Below, piece by piece: positions 23,042 to 30,702 of a stretch of DNA of 64,000 nt. Position numbers and translations under genes: made by a program. Positions within the stretch are counted from its first letter, which is position 1, and each line of letters starts with the position of its first letter. The stretch comes from CAVUWL01 sp963787415 (lineage in GTDB: Bacteria > Actinomycetota > Thermoleophilia > Solirubrobacterales > 70-9), in the NCBI GenBank assembly GCA_963787415.1, contig CAWBCO010000003.1, positions 620,001-684,000 on the forward strand, written 5' to 3'. The notes beneath the pieces are model-generated. The model was not told where the DNA came from, made no database searches, and saw nothing but the letters and a program-made list of their open reading frames with translations.

Positions 23042-24754
23042 CTATTTGAGCACGATCGTCATCGTGCTCGTGTGTCGATGATGGTGGCTGTCGAGGAATG
23101 AGAGCGTGAGCTTGTATTTGCCCGGAACAAGTTCCTCTTGAGGTGTGAGGTCCAGAAGCCTCGCCTGCTTGCTAGTGGCCCGGCCGCTTGCGACAACTTT
23201 GCCTCTCTGCCGCAGGGTTGCGCGGATCGAGCTTGAGGTGAACTCGACAGTTCCTGCGGCGGAAGTCAGACCGCAGTGAGCTTGCTTGGTCTTCCGATGT
23301 GCGTGAGCGGCCTCCTTAACGGCACGGCAGTGCAGAACGTCAAAGGTTGATGAGAGTGTATTTGGGGGCTTCGTTTCAGTTGGAGGCTTCGCTTCAGCCG
23401 GGGGGATCGGTTTAACACCAGTGCCCTTGATGATCAGCGTCAGGGGGACTGGCTCGTTATCGGACAGACGGACGGTTGCCACACGTTCGCCGAGGGCGCT
23501 TGGATCGAAGTTGACCGTGAACGTGCAGGTGCCATTGATCGGCACCGGTACCGCGCAGGTACTGGCGCCAACGGAGAAGTCGCTGGGGTTGGGGCCGTTG
23601 ATCCCAAAGCCTTCGACTTCGAGGGCCTGATCGCCGCGGTTCGTGACAGTTATCGCCTTCGAGGCACTGAGGTTGACGGTCTGATTACCAAAGTTGGTGT
23701 CCGGGGCTTCCGCCTCGGGCGAGGATTCGAAAACCTCGGCGCTACTGAGCGCATCGGTGGTGTCATGAGTCCCGCCGAGGATCAGCACCCTGCCGTCAGG
23801 CAGCGGTGCGGCCGCGCCGCTCAGGCGCGCAATTGTCAGCTGGCTGGTGCCGGATTCTGGCAGCGGCGTGAATTCTTGCGTCGCCGGATCAAAGATTTCG
23901 GCACTGCGCAAAATTCCGGTCCCGGCACTGCCACCGGCGATCAGGATCTCGCCGTCGGGTAGGGGACTGGCAACCGCCCCAACCCGGGGTGTTGCCATCG
24001 ACTCCGGCGGCTCGGCGAACCCCCCCGTCGAGGGATCATAGATTTCCACGCTCGCGAGCACATGGCCCAGGTTGTCCTCTCCGCCTACGATCAGCACTTT
24101 GCCGTCGGGCAGCGGTGCGGCGGCGGCGCCTTCGCGCGGAGACTCCATCGCTTCCGCCGTCGTGAAGTCATCAGTGCTCGGGTTAAACAGTTCGGCGCTG
24201 CGCAGGGCTTCGGAGTCTCTGCCGCCCCCAACAAGGACCTGACCGCCTGGTAGCGGGGCGGCGAAGGAGTGCTCGCGAGCCGTGTGCATCTGGGTCTCCG
24301 GTCCACTCGTCTGGGTTTCAACGGGAAGGGTCGTGGTCGTCTCTGCGATCGGGTCATAGATCGCCGCACTTGTGAGCGTCACCCCGCCTTCGGTAAAGCC
24401 ACCGACGATCAGCACTTTGCCGTTCGGCAGCGGCGCAGCGGAGGGGAAGTAGCGGGAAGAAAACAGGTTGGCCGAGGCTCCGGGTAGCGCGAAGACCCCT
24501 TTGTCAACCCCGGCCGGGTCAAATAGTTCCACGAGCTTGTCTGCAGCGCCTTCGCCGAAGCCAACGTTCGTCGCCCCTCCCGCGACGAGCACCTTGCCGT
24601 TTGTCGTCGCGACCGTCGGGCCATAGCGCGCAGTAGTCATCGCATTTGAGAGCGCGACGAACCGCGGTTGGCTTGGAGCAAGTGCCCAGGCAGTGGATGC
24701 AACGAGTAGCGTGATTCCACACGACAACGCGAACGCAACTCCCCATTTACGCAC
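23042..24754 (-). CDS. Secreted Kelch-repeat protein with choice-of-anchor D domain
   Basis: 570 residues with signal peptide (VAFALSCGITLLVASTAWAL). Residues about 30-340 contain six Kelch-like blades, each with a variant of AAPLPDGKVLIVGG, forming a beta-propeller. Residues about 350-440 read as a HYDIN/ASPM-type choice-of-anchor D domain (NRGDQALEVEGFGINGPNPS, then CTFTVNFDPSALGERVATV). A proline/lysine linker leads to a C-terminal beta domain with two cysteines. Probably a cell-surface carbohydrate- or protein-binding module; no catalytic galactose-oxidase residues are recognisable. Confidence 0.85.
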   Translation of the reverse strand: MRKWGVAFALSCGITLLVASTAWALAPSQPRFVALSNAMTTARYGPTVATTNGKVLVAGGATNVGFGEGAADKLVELFDPAGVDKGVFALPGASANLFSSRYFPSAAPLPNGKVLIVGGFTEGGVTLTSAAIYDPIAETTTTLPVETQTSGPETQMHTAREHSFAAPLPGGQVLVGGGRDSEALRSAELFNPSTDDFTTAEAMESPREGAAAAPLPDGKVLIVGGEDNLGHVLASVEIYDPSTGGFAEPPESMATPRVGAVASPLPDGEILIAGGSAGTGILRSAEIFDPATQEFTPLPESGTSQLTIARLSGAAAPLPDGRVLILGGTHDTTDALSSAEVFESSPEAEAPDTNFGNQTVNLSASKAITVTNRGDQALEVEGFGINGPNPSDFSVGASTCAVPVPINGTCTFTVNFDPSALGERVATVRLSDNEPVPLTLIIKGTGVKPIPPAEAKPPTETKPPNTLSSTFDVLHCRAVKEAAHAHRKTKQAHCGLTSAAGTVEFTSSSIRATLRQRGKVVASGRATSKQARLLDLTPQEELVPGKYKLTLSFLDSHHHRHTSTMTIVLK

Positions 24755-25257
24755 AGCAAACCCTTTCGTAGACGTAGACGAGGCGAGCCTATCGCTTGTT
24801 GGCCACCGCTGCTGGCAGCTGAATTGAGCGCACTCTCGATCAGCAGCGCGTTATTCCCAACCTCGGGCCTAGCAAGCGAGTGGTCCCACGGACCAGATCG
24901 CTTTCAGCGGTCTCGGGGAGAAGCGCAGCACCCTTTGGAGGAACGGACCCGTTTGTGAGCGCGCTGGGCAAGACACCACGTCAATCACCCAGGGAACAGA
25001 AAGGCAATGACTCCAGATCAAAGGGCAATAAGCACCCACCACCAGACAACAGCCAAAGCCCGAGGAATTTCAAAATCCCAGCGAGCAGTTCTCAGCACAA
25101 CCCCAGACCCAGATCCCCACGACAAAACAAACCAAAGACCCCTCGGGCAATATCAAGCACGGGCTGCAGCGGCTCGGTCACTCCGACAACGCGCTGAGTC
25201 AGAGTGCCGGGCACAAGACCACGGACCGGCACCCGGAGGCTTCGCTGCGCCAACGAC
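24755..25257. other. Non-coding stretch with A/C-rich segment
   Basis: Between about 25005 and 25165 the plus strand is strongly depleted in T and rich in A and C, unlike the surroundings; frames across it give only low-complexity peptides. No RNA gene is recognised. The part near 24755-24800 should contain the Kelch gene promoter. Confidence 0.45.
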
Positions 25258-27603
25258 CTAGAAGGCTCCGTCCGCCATCTCGATGAGTTTCATCGCCGAA
25301 CCTGTGACTTGTGCCCGTACAGCCGACCTGATTCCTCGCGCCGCCTTCAGACGGCCGCGATGGGTCTTCGCATCAACTAGTTGCTCCATGCTTGGCGCCA
25401 GCGCGGTCATTTGCGCATCCGAGATTGATCCTTGAGCGTTGAGCGCTTGGACAATCGTGACCAGCTGGCGTGGGGAGAGCCTCCGGTAGCTGGTTCTGAG
25501 CCCGATCGGCAAGCCAGGGATGAGAGCTTTGGCCGATGTCGGTGCAACCTTTCGGAGAGTGCGCTTGAATCCGGATTGAACAAGCCGAGCTGAGGCTTGA
25601 CCGTCGAGACCTTGCGTGGCCAGCAGGTTGCGCAATCTCGGCGGCAGACGCGCCGAGTCAAAGCGCCTGATCGCCTTCAGTCTCTGCGGAGATGAAAACT
25701 TAATGGAGAGATTCTCGGCACGCGATCTGGCAAGCATCCTCCTGCCCGCGGCGCGCATGCTTGAGATCGCAGTAAATAGGTATCCACCGTATATGTCCAC
25801 GGCGGCGCTCTGCAGAGCCTGAGCAGACTCACTGTGATGCGCGCGAGCGTAGTCGAAGCGATCAAGGGTGAGGATGAGAGCTTCATTTATCGGCACCGTT
25901 TGGCTCGCGGCGATCAGATAGGCCCGCTCGTCGAGCTCGAGCCTTCGGCAGCTACGAACGGAGAGGTTGGGTGGGCAGTGCAGTCGTGGCACGCTCGGCG
26001 CCCGAGACGGGAGGGCCACCTGTTCGTCGTGCGCGTCGAGAGGGTCGATAAATGCAGCGATAACACCGGCTGCGGTCGAGATCGCGCAGACACCAGTAAC
26101 CACTGCGCCGGGGATGTCAACTCCCGGAATCAGAAGGGAGGCCATGCCGGCGGCGCAGAGACCCCCGCTCACGGCAAACGTGCCGGTCGTGGCATCCTTG
26201 GGGATATCTGTGGGAAGCGGGCCGATGATCGCGTTCAGATGGATCGTCAGAGGCGGGACTTTGGGGTTGCTGATATCGCTGACGGTGATCGTTATCGGGT
26301 AGGTCCCATCCTTGGGGTAGGTATGGGCACCCGATATGAAGAAGTCACTGGTGGTCGGTCCATTTGGATCAGTCTGGATCAACGCGTTTGAGAGAACACC
26401 AAGGTTCGCTTCGCCTTCCCCCCACTGAACCTGGGCGACAAAGTCGGCATGGGTGTCGGCGATGTTTGTGTCCTCAAAGCTGGCCAACAAGACGTTGAAG
26501 TGCTGGCCCGGCAGCTCATCAACGTTCTCAGGCTCACCGTTTGAGAGCACCGTGCCAGAGGCAGGCGCCGGGGGATTCGCGTAGGGGCTGAAGGTCAGCG
26601 CGCCGGAGCTACCGACCGCCGCGCACAGGCTGGTCGAAGGGCACGCCACGCCGAACAGCGGTTCACCACTTGGGTCCAGCGCCACCGGGCTTGAGCTATG
26701 AGGTGCGATCGGGTTGAACGTGACCCCCTCGCCGACGAGATCGACGGCTGTACATTGAGCGGTGGACGGGCAGGCAATCCCTGAGACGCTGCTTGTGTCC
26801 CCCTCGAGTCCAAAGGAAGCTGGACTGGCTGTGGAGGTCGGGTCGAACGTCACCTCGCCGCCTCCATTATCAACAGCCGTGCACTGGCCAGGCGATGGGC
26901 ATGCAACACCGAAGAGATTGGTGCCTTTGTCCAGCGTCAGCGGCGTCGGCTGACCAGGTGACGTAGGTTTGAACGTCACCTCATCACCGCTGATATCGAC
27001 GGCGGTGCATTGGGCCATTGACGGACACGCCACGCCGTACAGCTGTTGGCCCCCAGGCTCAAGCTTCACTGGGGATGGCTGAGACGGTGATATCGGATTG
27101 AACGTCACCTCCTTGGCGTCGGTTCCGACGGCGGTGCATTGGGAGGCACTCGGACAGGCAATGCCAAGCAGACTGGTGCCGCTTGCAAGCGTTACTGGCG
27201 TTGGTTTGCCTGGTGATGTTGGATTGAACGTCACCTCTTTCCCGTCGCTACCGACGGCGGTGCATTGGGATGCACCCGCACAGGCAACGCCGGACAGACC
27301 GGCCTTGCCGTCGAGGGTCGCCGACGTTGGAATAATCGGCGTAGAAGCGCTCGGGTCAAATGTCATCTCTTTGCTGTTGGTGCCTACGGCGGTGCATTGA
27401 TCAGCGGTTGGACATGCGACGGCATTTAGGTCCTGACCGCCAGTTGAGACCATCGAGGCATGGGCTAATCCTGGAGGCGCAAGAAGCTGTATCGCCGTCA
27501 GGCTGGCAAGAACCAGCATCAGCCTCGCAATCAACCGGCAGGGCCACTTTGGCGAGCGAGCTGGCTTACCCGTCTCGAATCGCTGATGTAGAGCCAGCGC
27601 CAT
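25258..27603 (-). CDS. Large secreted protein with ACPxxxQCTAV beta repeats
   Basis: From ATG 27603 (AGGTGA seven bases upstream) the product is 781 residues; an ATG at 27678 would add 25. A signal segment (LMLVLASLTAIQLLAPPGLA) is followed by eight repeats of about 45 residues containing VACPSxxQCTAVxxxGxEVTFxP, each with a cysteine pair, a propeller-like array. Then come a PKD-like domain (LASFEDTNIADTHADFVAQV, then DGTYPITITVSDI), a glycine-rich hydrophobic segment (near DIPGAVVTGVCAISTAAGVI) and a long basic helical C-terminus. Function unknown; likely surface-exposed. Confidence 0.82.
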   Translation of the reverse strand: MALALHQRFETGKPARSPKWPCRLIARLMLVLASLTAIQLLAPPGLAHASMVSTGGQDLNAVACPTADQCTAVGTNSKEMTFDPSASTPIIPTSATLDGKAGLSGVACAGASQCTAVGSDGKEVTFNPTSPGKPTPVTLASGTSLLGIACPSASQCTAVGTDAKEVTFNPISPSQPSPVKLEPGGQQLYGVACPSMAQCTAVDISGDEVTFKPTSPGQPTPLTLDKGTNLFGVACPSPGQCTAVDNGGGEVTFDPTSTASPASFGLEGDTSSVSGIACPSTAQCTAVDLVGEGVTFNPIAPHSSSPVALDPSGEPLFGVACPSTSLCAAVGSSGALTFSPYANPPAPASGTVLSNGEPENVDELPGQHFNVLLASFEDTNIADTHADFVAQVQWGEGEANLGVLSNALIQTDPNGPTTSDFFISGAHTYPKDGTYPITITVSDISNPKVPPLTIHLNAIIGPLPTDIPKDATTGTFAVSGGLCAAGMASLLIPGVDIPGAVVTGVCAISTAAGVIAAFIDPLDAHDEQVALPSRAPSVPRLHCPPNLSVRSCRRLELDERAYLIAASQTVPINEALILTLDRFDYARAHHSESAQALQSAAVDIYGGYLFTAISSMRAAGRRMLARSRAENLSIKFSSPQRLKAIRRFDSARLPPRLRNLLATQGLDGQASARLVQSGFKRTLRKVAPTSAKALIPGLPIGLRTSYRRLSPRQLVTIVQALNAQGSISDAQMTALAPSMEQLVDAKTHRGRLKAARGIRSAVRAQVTGSAMKLIEMADGAF

Positions 27604-28164
27604 TAAGAGGTCACCTGAGCCGATGTTCTGCGGCCCAGCTGATCGGCCCGTAGCCGCCGTTTCATTCGCACCGCCCACATCCGTTCACGTCTCGCTCTAG
27701 GCTTGGTTTCGATCAGGCTATCGCGAATTGTGTGCCCGGCGTCCTCGGCAATCTGTTCGGTCGACGTGGCCCAGCGCAAGTATGGGCATTCGACAATGAC
27801 GTTAGCTTTCGAGGTCAGCGTGAGTGAGCCAACCTTAACCGAGACGATGACGGCCTCGCGAGGGGGTTTTGCCGACTAGCGCAGCGCGGGAAGGGTTCCC
27901 TCCACTCACATGCGCAAATGGTCGGCCATAGACCCGACAGCAGACGACGTTCCTCGAGGATCTGCTCCCCAATCGCTCACTGAAAGCCGCAGACGCCGAT
28001 CAGCGGGCGTGGGCACCAACGCCATATGTGTCTCGATCCCCTGATCGGGTCCTCCAGCTGAGCCGGTTCCGGTCGATGAAATCCATCGCAAAGACGGTTG
28101 GTGGAGAAGACCCACTTTCTCGGCCATCTCAAAACTCTCGCGCTGCCGGTAGGCTCGATCGACA
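27604..28164. other. Mostly non-coding stretch
   Basis: Contains the SEC-C fragment at 27870-27990 and otherwise no recognisable gene. The first part should include the promoter of the minus-strand repeat protein. Confidence 0.45.
27870..27990 (-). pseudogene. Third, short fragment of the SEC-C protein gene
   Basis: On the plus strand GCGCGGGAAGGG, ATGCGCAAATGGTCGGCCAT and CCCGACAGCAGACGACGTTCCT track the segment at about 6318-6392 of the intact gene with scattered differences. Read on the minus strand it gives EERRLLSGL and, after a shift, a LPALR-like end. Only about 35 codons remain. Confidence 0.6.
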
Positions 28165-28620
28165 GTGGCTCGAACCTGGCTTCAGATTCAAGTTGATCTG
28201 CTCGGCGGCGGCGGGATGGACCTAAAGCCCCCACCCGGTCGCATCCTGATCGTTGGCCCCTCTCACAGCTTCGAGCAACTCGCCGAAACGATCAACCAGG
28301 CGTTCGGGCGCTGGGATCTCTCCCACCTGCACGAGTTCAAGCTCTCCGACGGGCGTCGAATTGGCTTTCCAGGAGACGATTTCGCCCCTGCGACGGCGTG
28401 GGAAGATCACGCCAAGCTCATGGTCTGCCGCGAGGTGAAACCTGCTGATGAGTTCACCTTCACCTTTGATTTCGGCGATAACTGGCGACACCTGTGCACG
28501 GTTGGACCCGAGAAGGCCGATCCCATCGAGGAGTACGGCGAGAAGCCGGCACGGCCTGTCGCGATCTGGGGTTGGGGCTCTATCCCAGACCAGTACGGTC
28601 GCACCTCCATCGATGGATGA
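28165..28620 (+). CDS. pRiA4b ORF3-like protein (IS1096 TnpR-like)
   Basis: 151 residues. The core matches the plasmid pRiA4b ORF-3 family: LAETINQAFGRWDLSHLHEF, FTFDFGDNWRHLCTVG and a C-terminal IWGWGSIPDQYGR. The family occurs on plasmids, with IS1096-type elements and beside SEC-C proteins; its biochemical role is not settled. Here a SEC-C gene fragment lies 170 bp upstream on the other strand, which supports a mobile or accessory origin. A start within the first 18 residues (ATG 28216) is also possible. Confidence 0.82.
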   Translation: MARTWLQIQVDLLGGGGMDLKPPPGRILIVGPSHSFEQLAETINQAFGRWDLSHLHEFKLSDGRRIGFPGDDFAPATAWEDHAKLMVCREVKPADEFTFTFDFGDNWRHLCTVGPEKADPIEEYGEKPARPVAIWGWGSIPDQYGRTSIDG

Positions 28621-29129
28621 ACATCGGTCTGTGGCAATCGGGATAGGCAGATCACAGCGCACTCAGCCGAGGGAGAGGGCCGAGCGCTTTCGTAACTACT
28701 GGCGCACCATGATCACCTGCCCCCAGCATCGTGTCCCCCTGTCCGCGCCACCGTCGCGCCTTTGGCCCATGGATCAAGTCGCTCCATCGCCGTCTCCTCG
28801 ACCCAGCCCTGAGGGGTACGGCCCCTGGTGTCAGCCAGCAGCCCGGTCTAACGGGGCAACGCCCTGCGACCGCTACCCAGGATCGTGGTCTCGACCGTTC
28901 CCTTCGGTCGGCCGAGTCAAGTGCTCGCAGCTCCCGGTGGGCATTTGAGGCGCTTCACAAGCGAGTCTCCGCGCACCCCTTTCACCCCTTCCCGCGCACT
29001 CAAGCGCTGCGATGTGTGGCCTCTTCGCAGCGACAGTCCCCCAGGCCTGGATTTTGTCGCCTCGATCCTGGTTCGGTTCGTGCGAGGGCCCGTCCAACGT
29101 CCTCGGGCGATTGGCGTATCTTCTGCGCT
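28621..29129. other. Non-coding stretch upstream of the MgtE-N/CBS gene
   Basis: Plus-strand frames across it are arginine/proline-rich shadows. No known magnesium riboswitch (M-box, ykoK) could be recognised. Confidence 0.4.
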
Positions 29130-30380
29130 GTGGCCGAGCCACTCCCGCTTTCCTCGGTGATCCGCAGCCCGATGCTCGATCGAGCCGATGAGAAGCTCGG
29201 GCGCGTCGAGGATGTGATCGTGCGGCTGAGCGAGGAAGAGCTCCCGCCCGTCACCGGGCTCAAGGCACGAATCGGCGGTCGTGAGTTCTTTGTCCCCACC
29301 GATCGGATCGCAAGTCTGGAAGCAGGAAAGGTTCGCCTCTCCGGCGAGAAGCTGAGCCTTGCTCAGTTCGCTCGCCGACCAAGCGAGGTACTTCTAGGGG
29401 ATGACATTCTCGGCCGCAAGCTAATCGACGTCAAGCGCGCTCAGTTGGTCACAGCCCATGAGATCGTCCTCGTCTGTATCGACGGCTGGTGGCGCCTCGG
29501 TGGGATCGATCCTAGGCCTCGAGGCGCTCTGCGCCGACTCTTTCGAAGTGGCGCCCATCCCGTGGCCGAGGACATGATTGTCAGTTGGTCACAACTTGAG
29601 CCCTTCGTCGGTCATGTGCCGACCTCACGCCTGCGCCTTGGTCGCCGCCGACTGGTTGACCTGCACCCCGCTCAAATCGCCGATCTTGTTGAGGCCGCAT
29701 CACACGACGAGGGCGAGGAGATCATCGAGGCGGTTGGGACCGATCGCGAGCTTGAGGCCGACGTCTTTGAGGAGCTCGATGACGAGCATCAGGTGGAGTT
29801 CATTCGCGAGCGCTCCGACCCAAAGGCCGCCCAGCTGCTGGCCCGCATGGCGCCCGATGACGCCGCCGACCTGATCGCTGAGATCGACCAGGGCCGCCGC
29901 CTCGCGATCCTCGCTCTTCTCCCGCCCGCAACGCAGCTGAAGATCCGCACCCTCCTTGGTTATAACCCCGCGACCGCCGGTGGGTTTATGAGTCCGGAAT
30001 TCGTCTCCCTCGGCGAGAAAATTAGCGTTGCCGATGCCCTGCAAGCCGTTCGAAGCAGTACCGAGGTCGCCTCTGAGGCGCTGAGCGTGGTCTATCTAAC
30101 CAATGCCCAGGGCGGGCTGATTGGCTCGGTCTCACTGATCGCGCTGCTTCGGGCCGAGCAGAGCCGTCCTCTCAGCGAGATCGCCGAGGACGACCCGCTA
30201 TGCGTGCGAACCGATGAGGAGCTTCCGGAGATCGCGCTCTTCATGTCGGACTTCAACCTGACCGTGCTGCCGGTTATCGATGAGGCCGGCAAACTGGTTG
30301 GTGTCGTCACAGTGGACGATGTCTTGGAGGTGCTGGTCCCTGAGGATTGGCGGCGACGTGCCCGAGTCGCCCAGGGCTAA
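29130..30380 (+). CDS. MgtE-N and CBS domain protein without channel domain
   Basis: 416 residues from GTG 29130 (VAEPLPLSSVI). The first ~150 residues have two PRC-barrel-like beta segments (LDRADEKLGRVEDVIVRLSE; DDILGRKLIDVKRAQLVTAH). Residues about 170-290 are an MgtE N-terminal superhelix (LHPAQIADLVEAA, VFEELDDEHQVEFIRER, MAPDDAADLIAEI), and about 290-410 is a CBS pair (AGGFMSPEFVSLGEKISVAD; VLPVIDEAGKLVGVVTVDDV). MgtE channels sense cytosolic Mg2+ with this N-CBS module; here the membrane part is missing. The NRAMP-type transporter gene follows 322 bp later, so it may act as its Mg2+ sensor. Confidence 0.88.
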   Translation: MAEPLPLSSVIRSPMLDRADEKLGRVEDVIVRLSEEELPPVTGLKARIGGREFFVPTDRIASLEAGKVRLSGEKLSLAQFARRPSEVLLGDDILGRKLIDVKRAQLVTAHEIVLVCIDGWWRLGGIDPRPRGALRRLFRSGAHPVAEDMIVSWSQLEPFVGHVPTSRLRLGRRRLVDLHPAQIADLVEAASHDEGEEIIEAVGTDRELEADVFEELDDEHQVEFIRERSDPKAAQLLARMAPDDAADLIAEIDQGRRLAILALLPPATQLKIRTLLGYNPATAGGFMSPEFVSLGEKISVADALQAVRSSTEVASEALSVVYLTNAQGGLIGSVSLIALLRAEQSRPLSEIAEDDPLCVRTDEELPEIALFMSDFNLTVLPVIDEAGKLVGVVTVDDVLEVLVPEDWRRRARVAQG

Positions 30381-30702
30381 TCTTTTGTGAGCGGTTATCA
30401 AGCTGTTAAAGCCTACCCCGACCCTGCCTGGTCTCGTTGACCCTCTGCTAGGCTCGCTCGGTCGTTGCGCCCTTCGTTTGGGTGCTGCGTAGACAGACGT
30501 TCAGGCCACTGCGACGGAGCCGGTAATGGAAATGGACATAGACCTACCGCGAAGTACCAAACCGGCCGCGTGCGCCCTTCGTCTTGATGCCTGAGCGCTA
30601 GTCATCACCTCCGGCGCGCGCGAGTCAGAACTGCGCGCGCCCCTCCCAACCGCGTGGCTTGAAGGGGCGGGCCCCGAAGGTTGCGAGCGGTGAGAAAGGA
30701 GG
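30381..30702 (+). promoter_or_regulatory. Structured leader of the NRAMP-family gene
   Basis: No gene fits. It contains a perfect 9-bp hairpin, GGCGCGCGC at 30613-30621 and GCGCGCGCC at 30633-30641 with an 11-nt loop; a repeated TGCGCCCTTCGT (about 30467 and 30571); and possible long-range pairing of GGCTC near 30450 with GAGCC near 30516. I could not fit the yybP-ykoY (Mn2+) or M-box consensus. The RBS AAAGGAGGG is at 30695-30703. Confidence 0.4.

Noticed and set aside
28731..29129. N-terminal extension of the MgtE-N/CBS protein
   Set aside because: Low-complexity Arg/Pro/Ser sequence; GTG 29130 gives a family-like start.
30381..30702. yybP-ykoY manganese riboswitch
   Set aside because: The conserved GGGGAGUAG-type core is absent.
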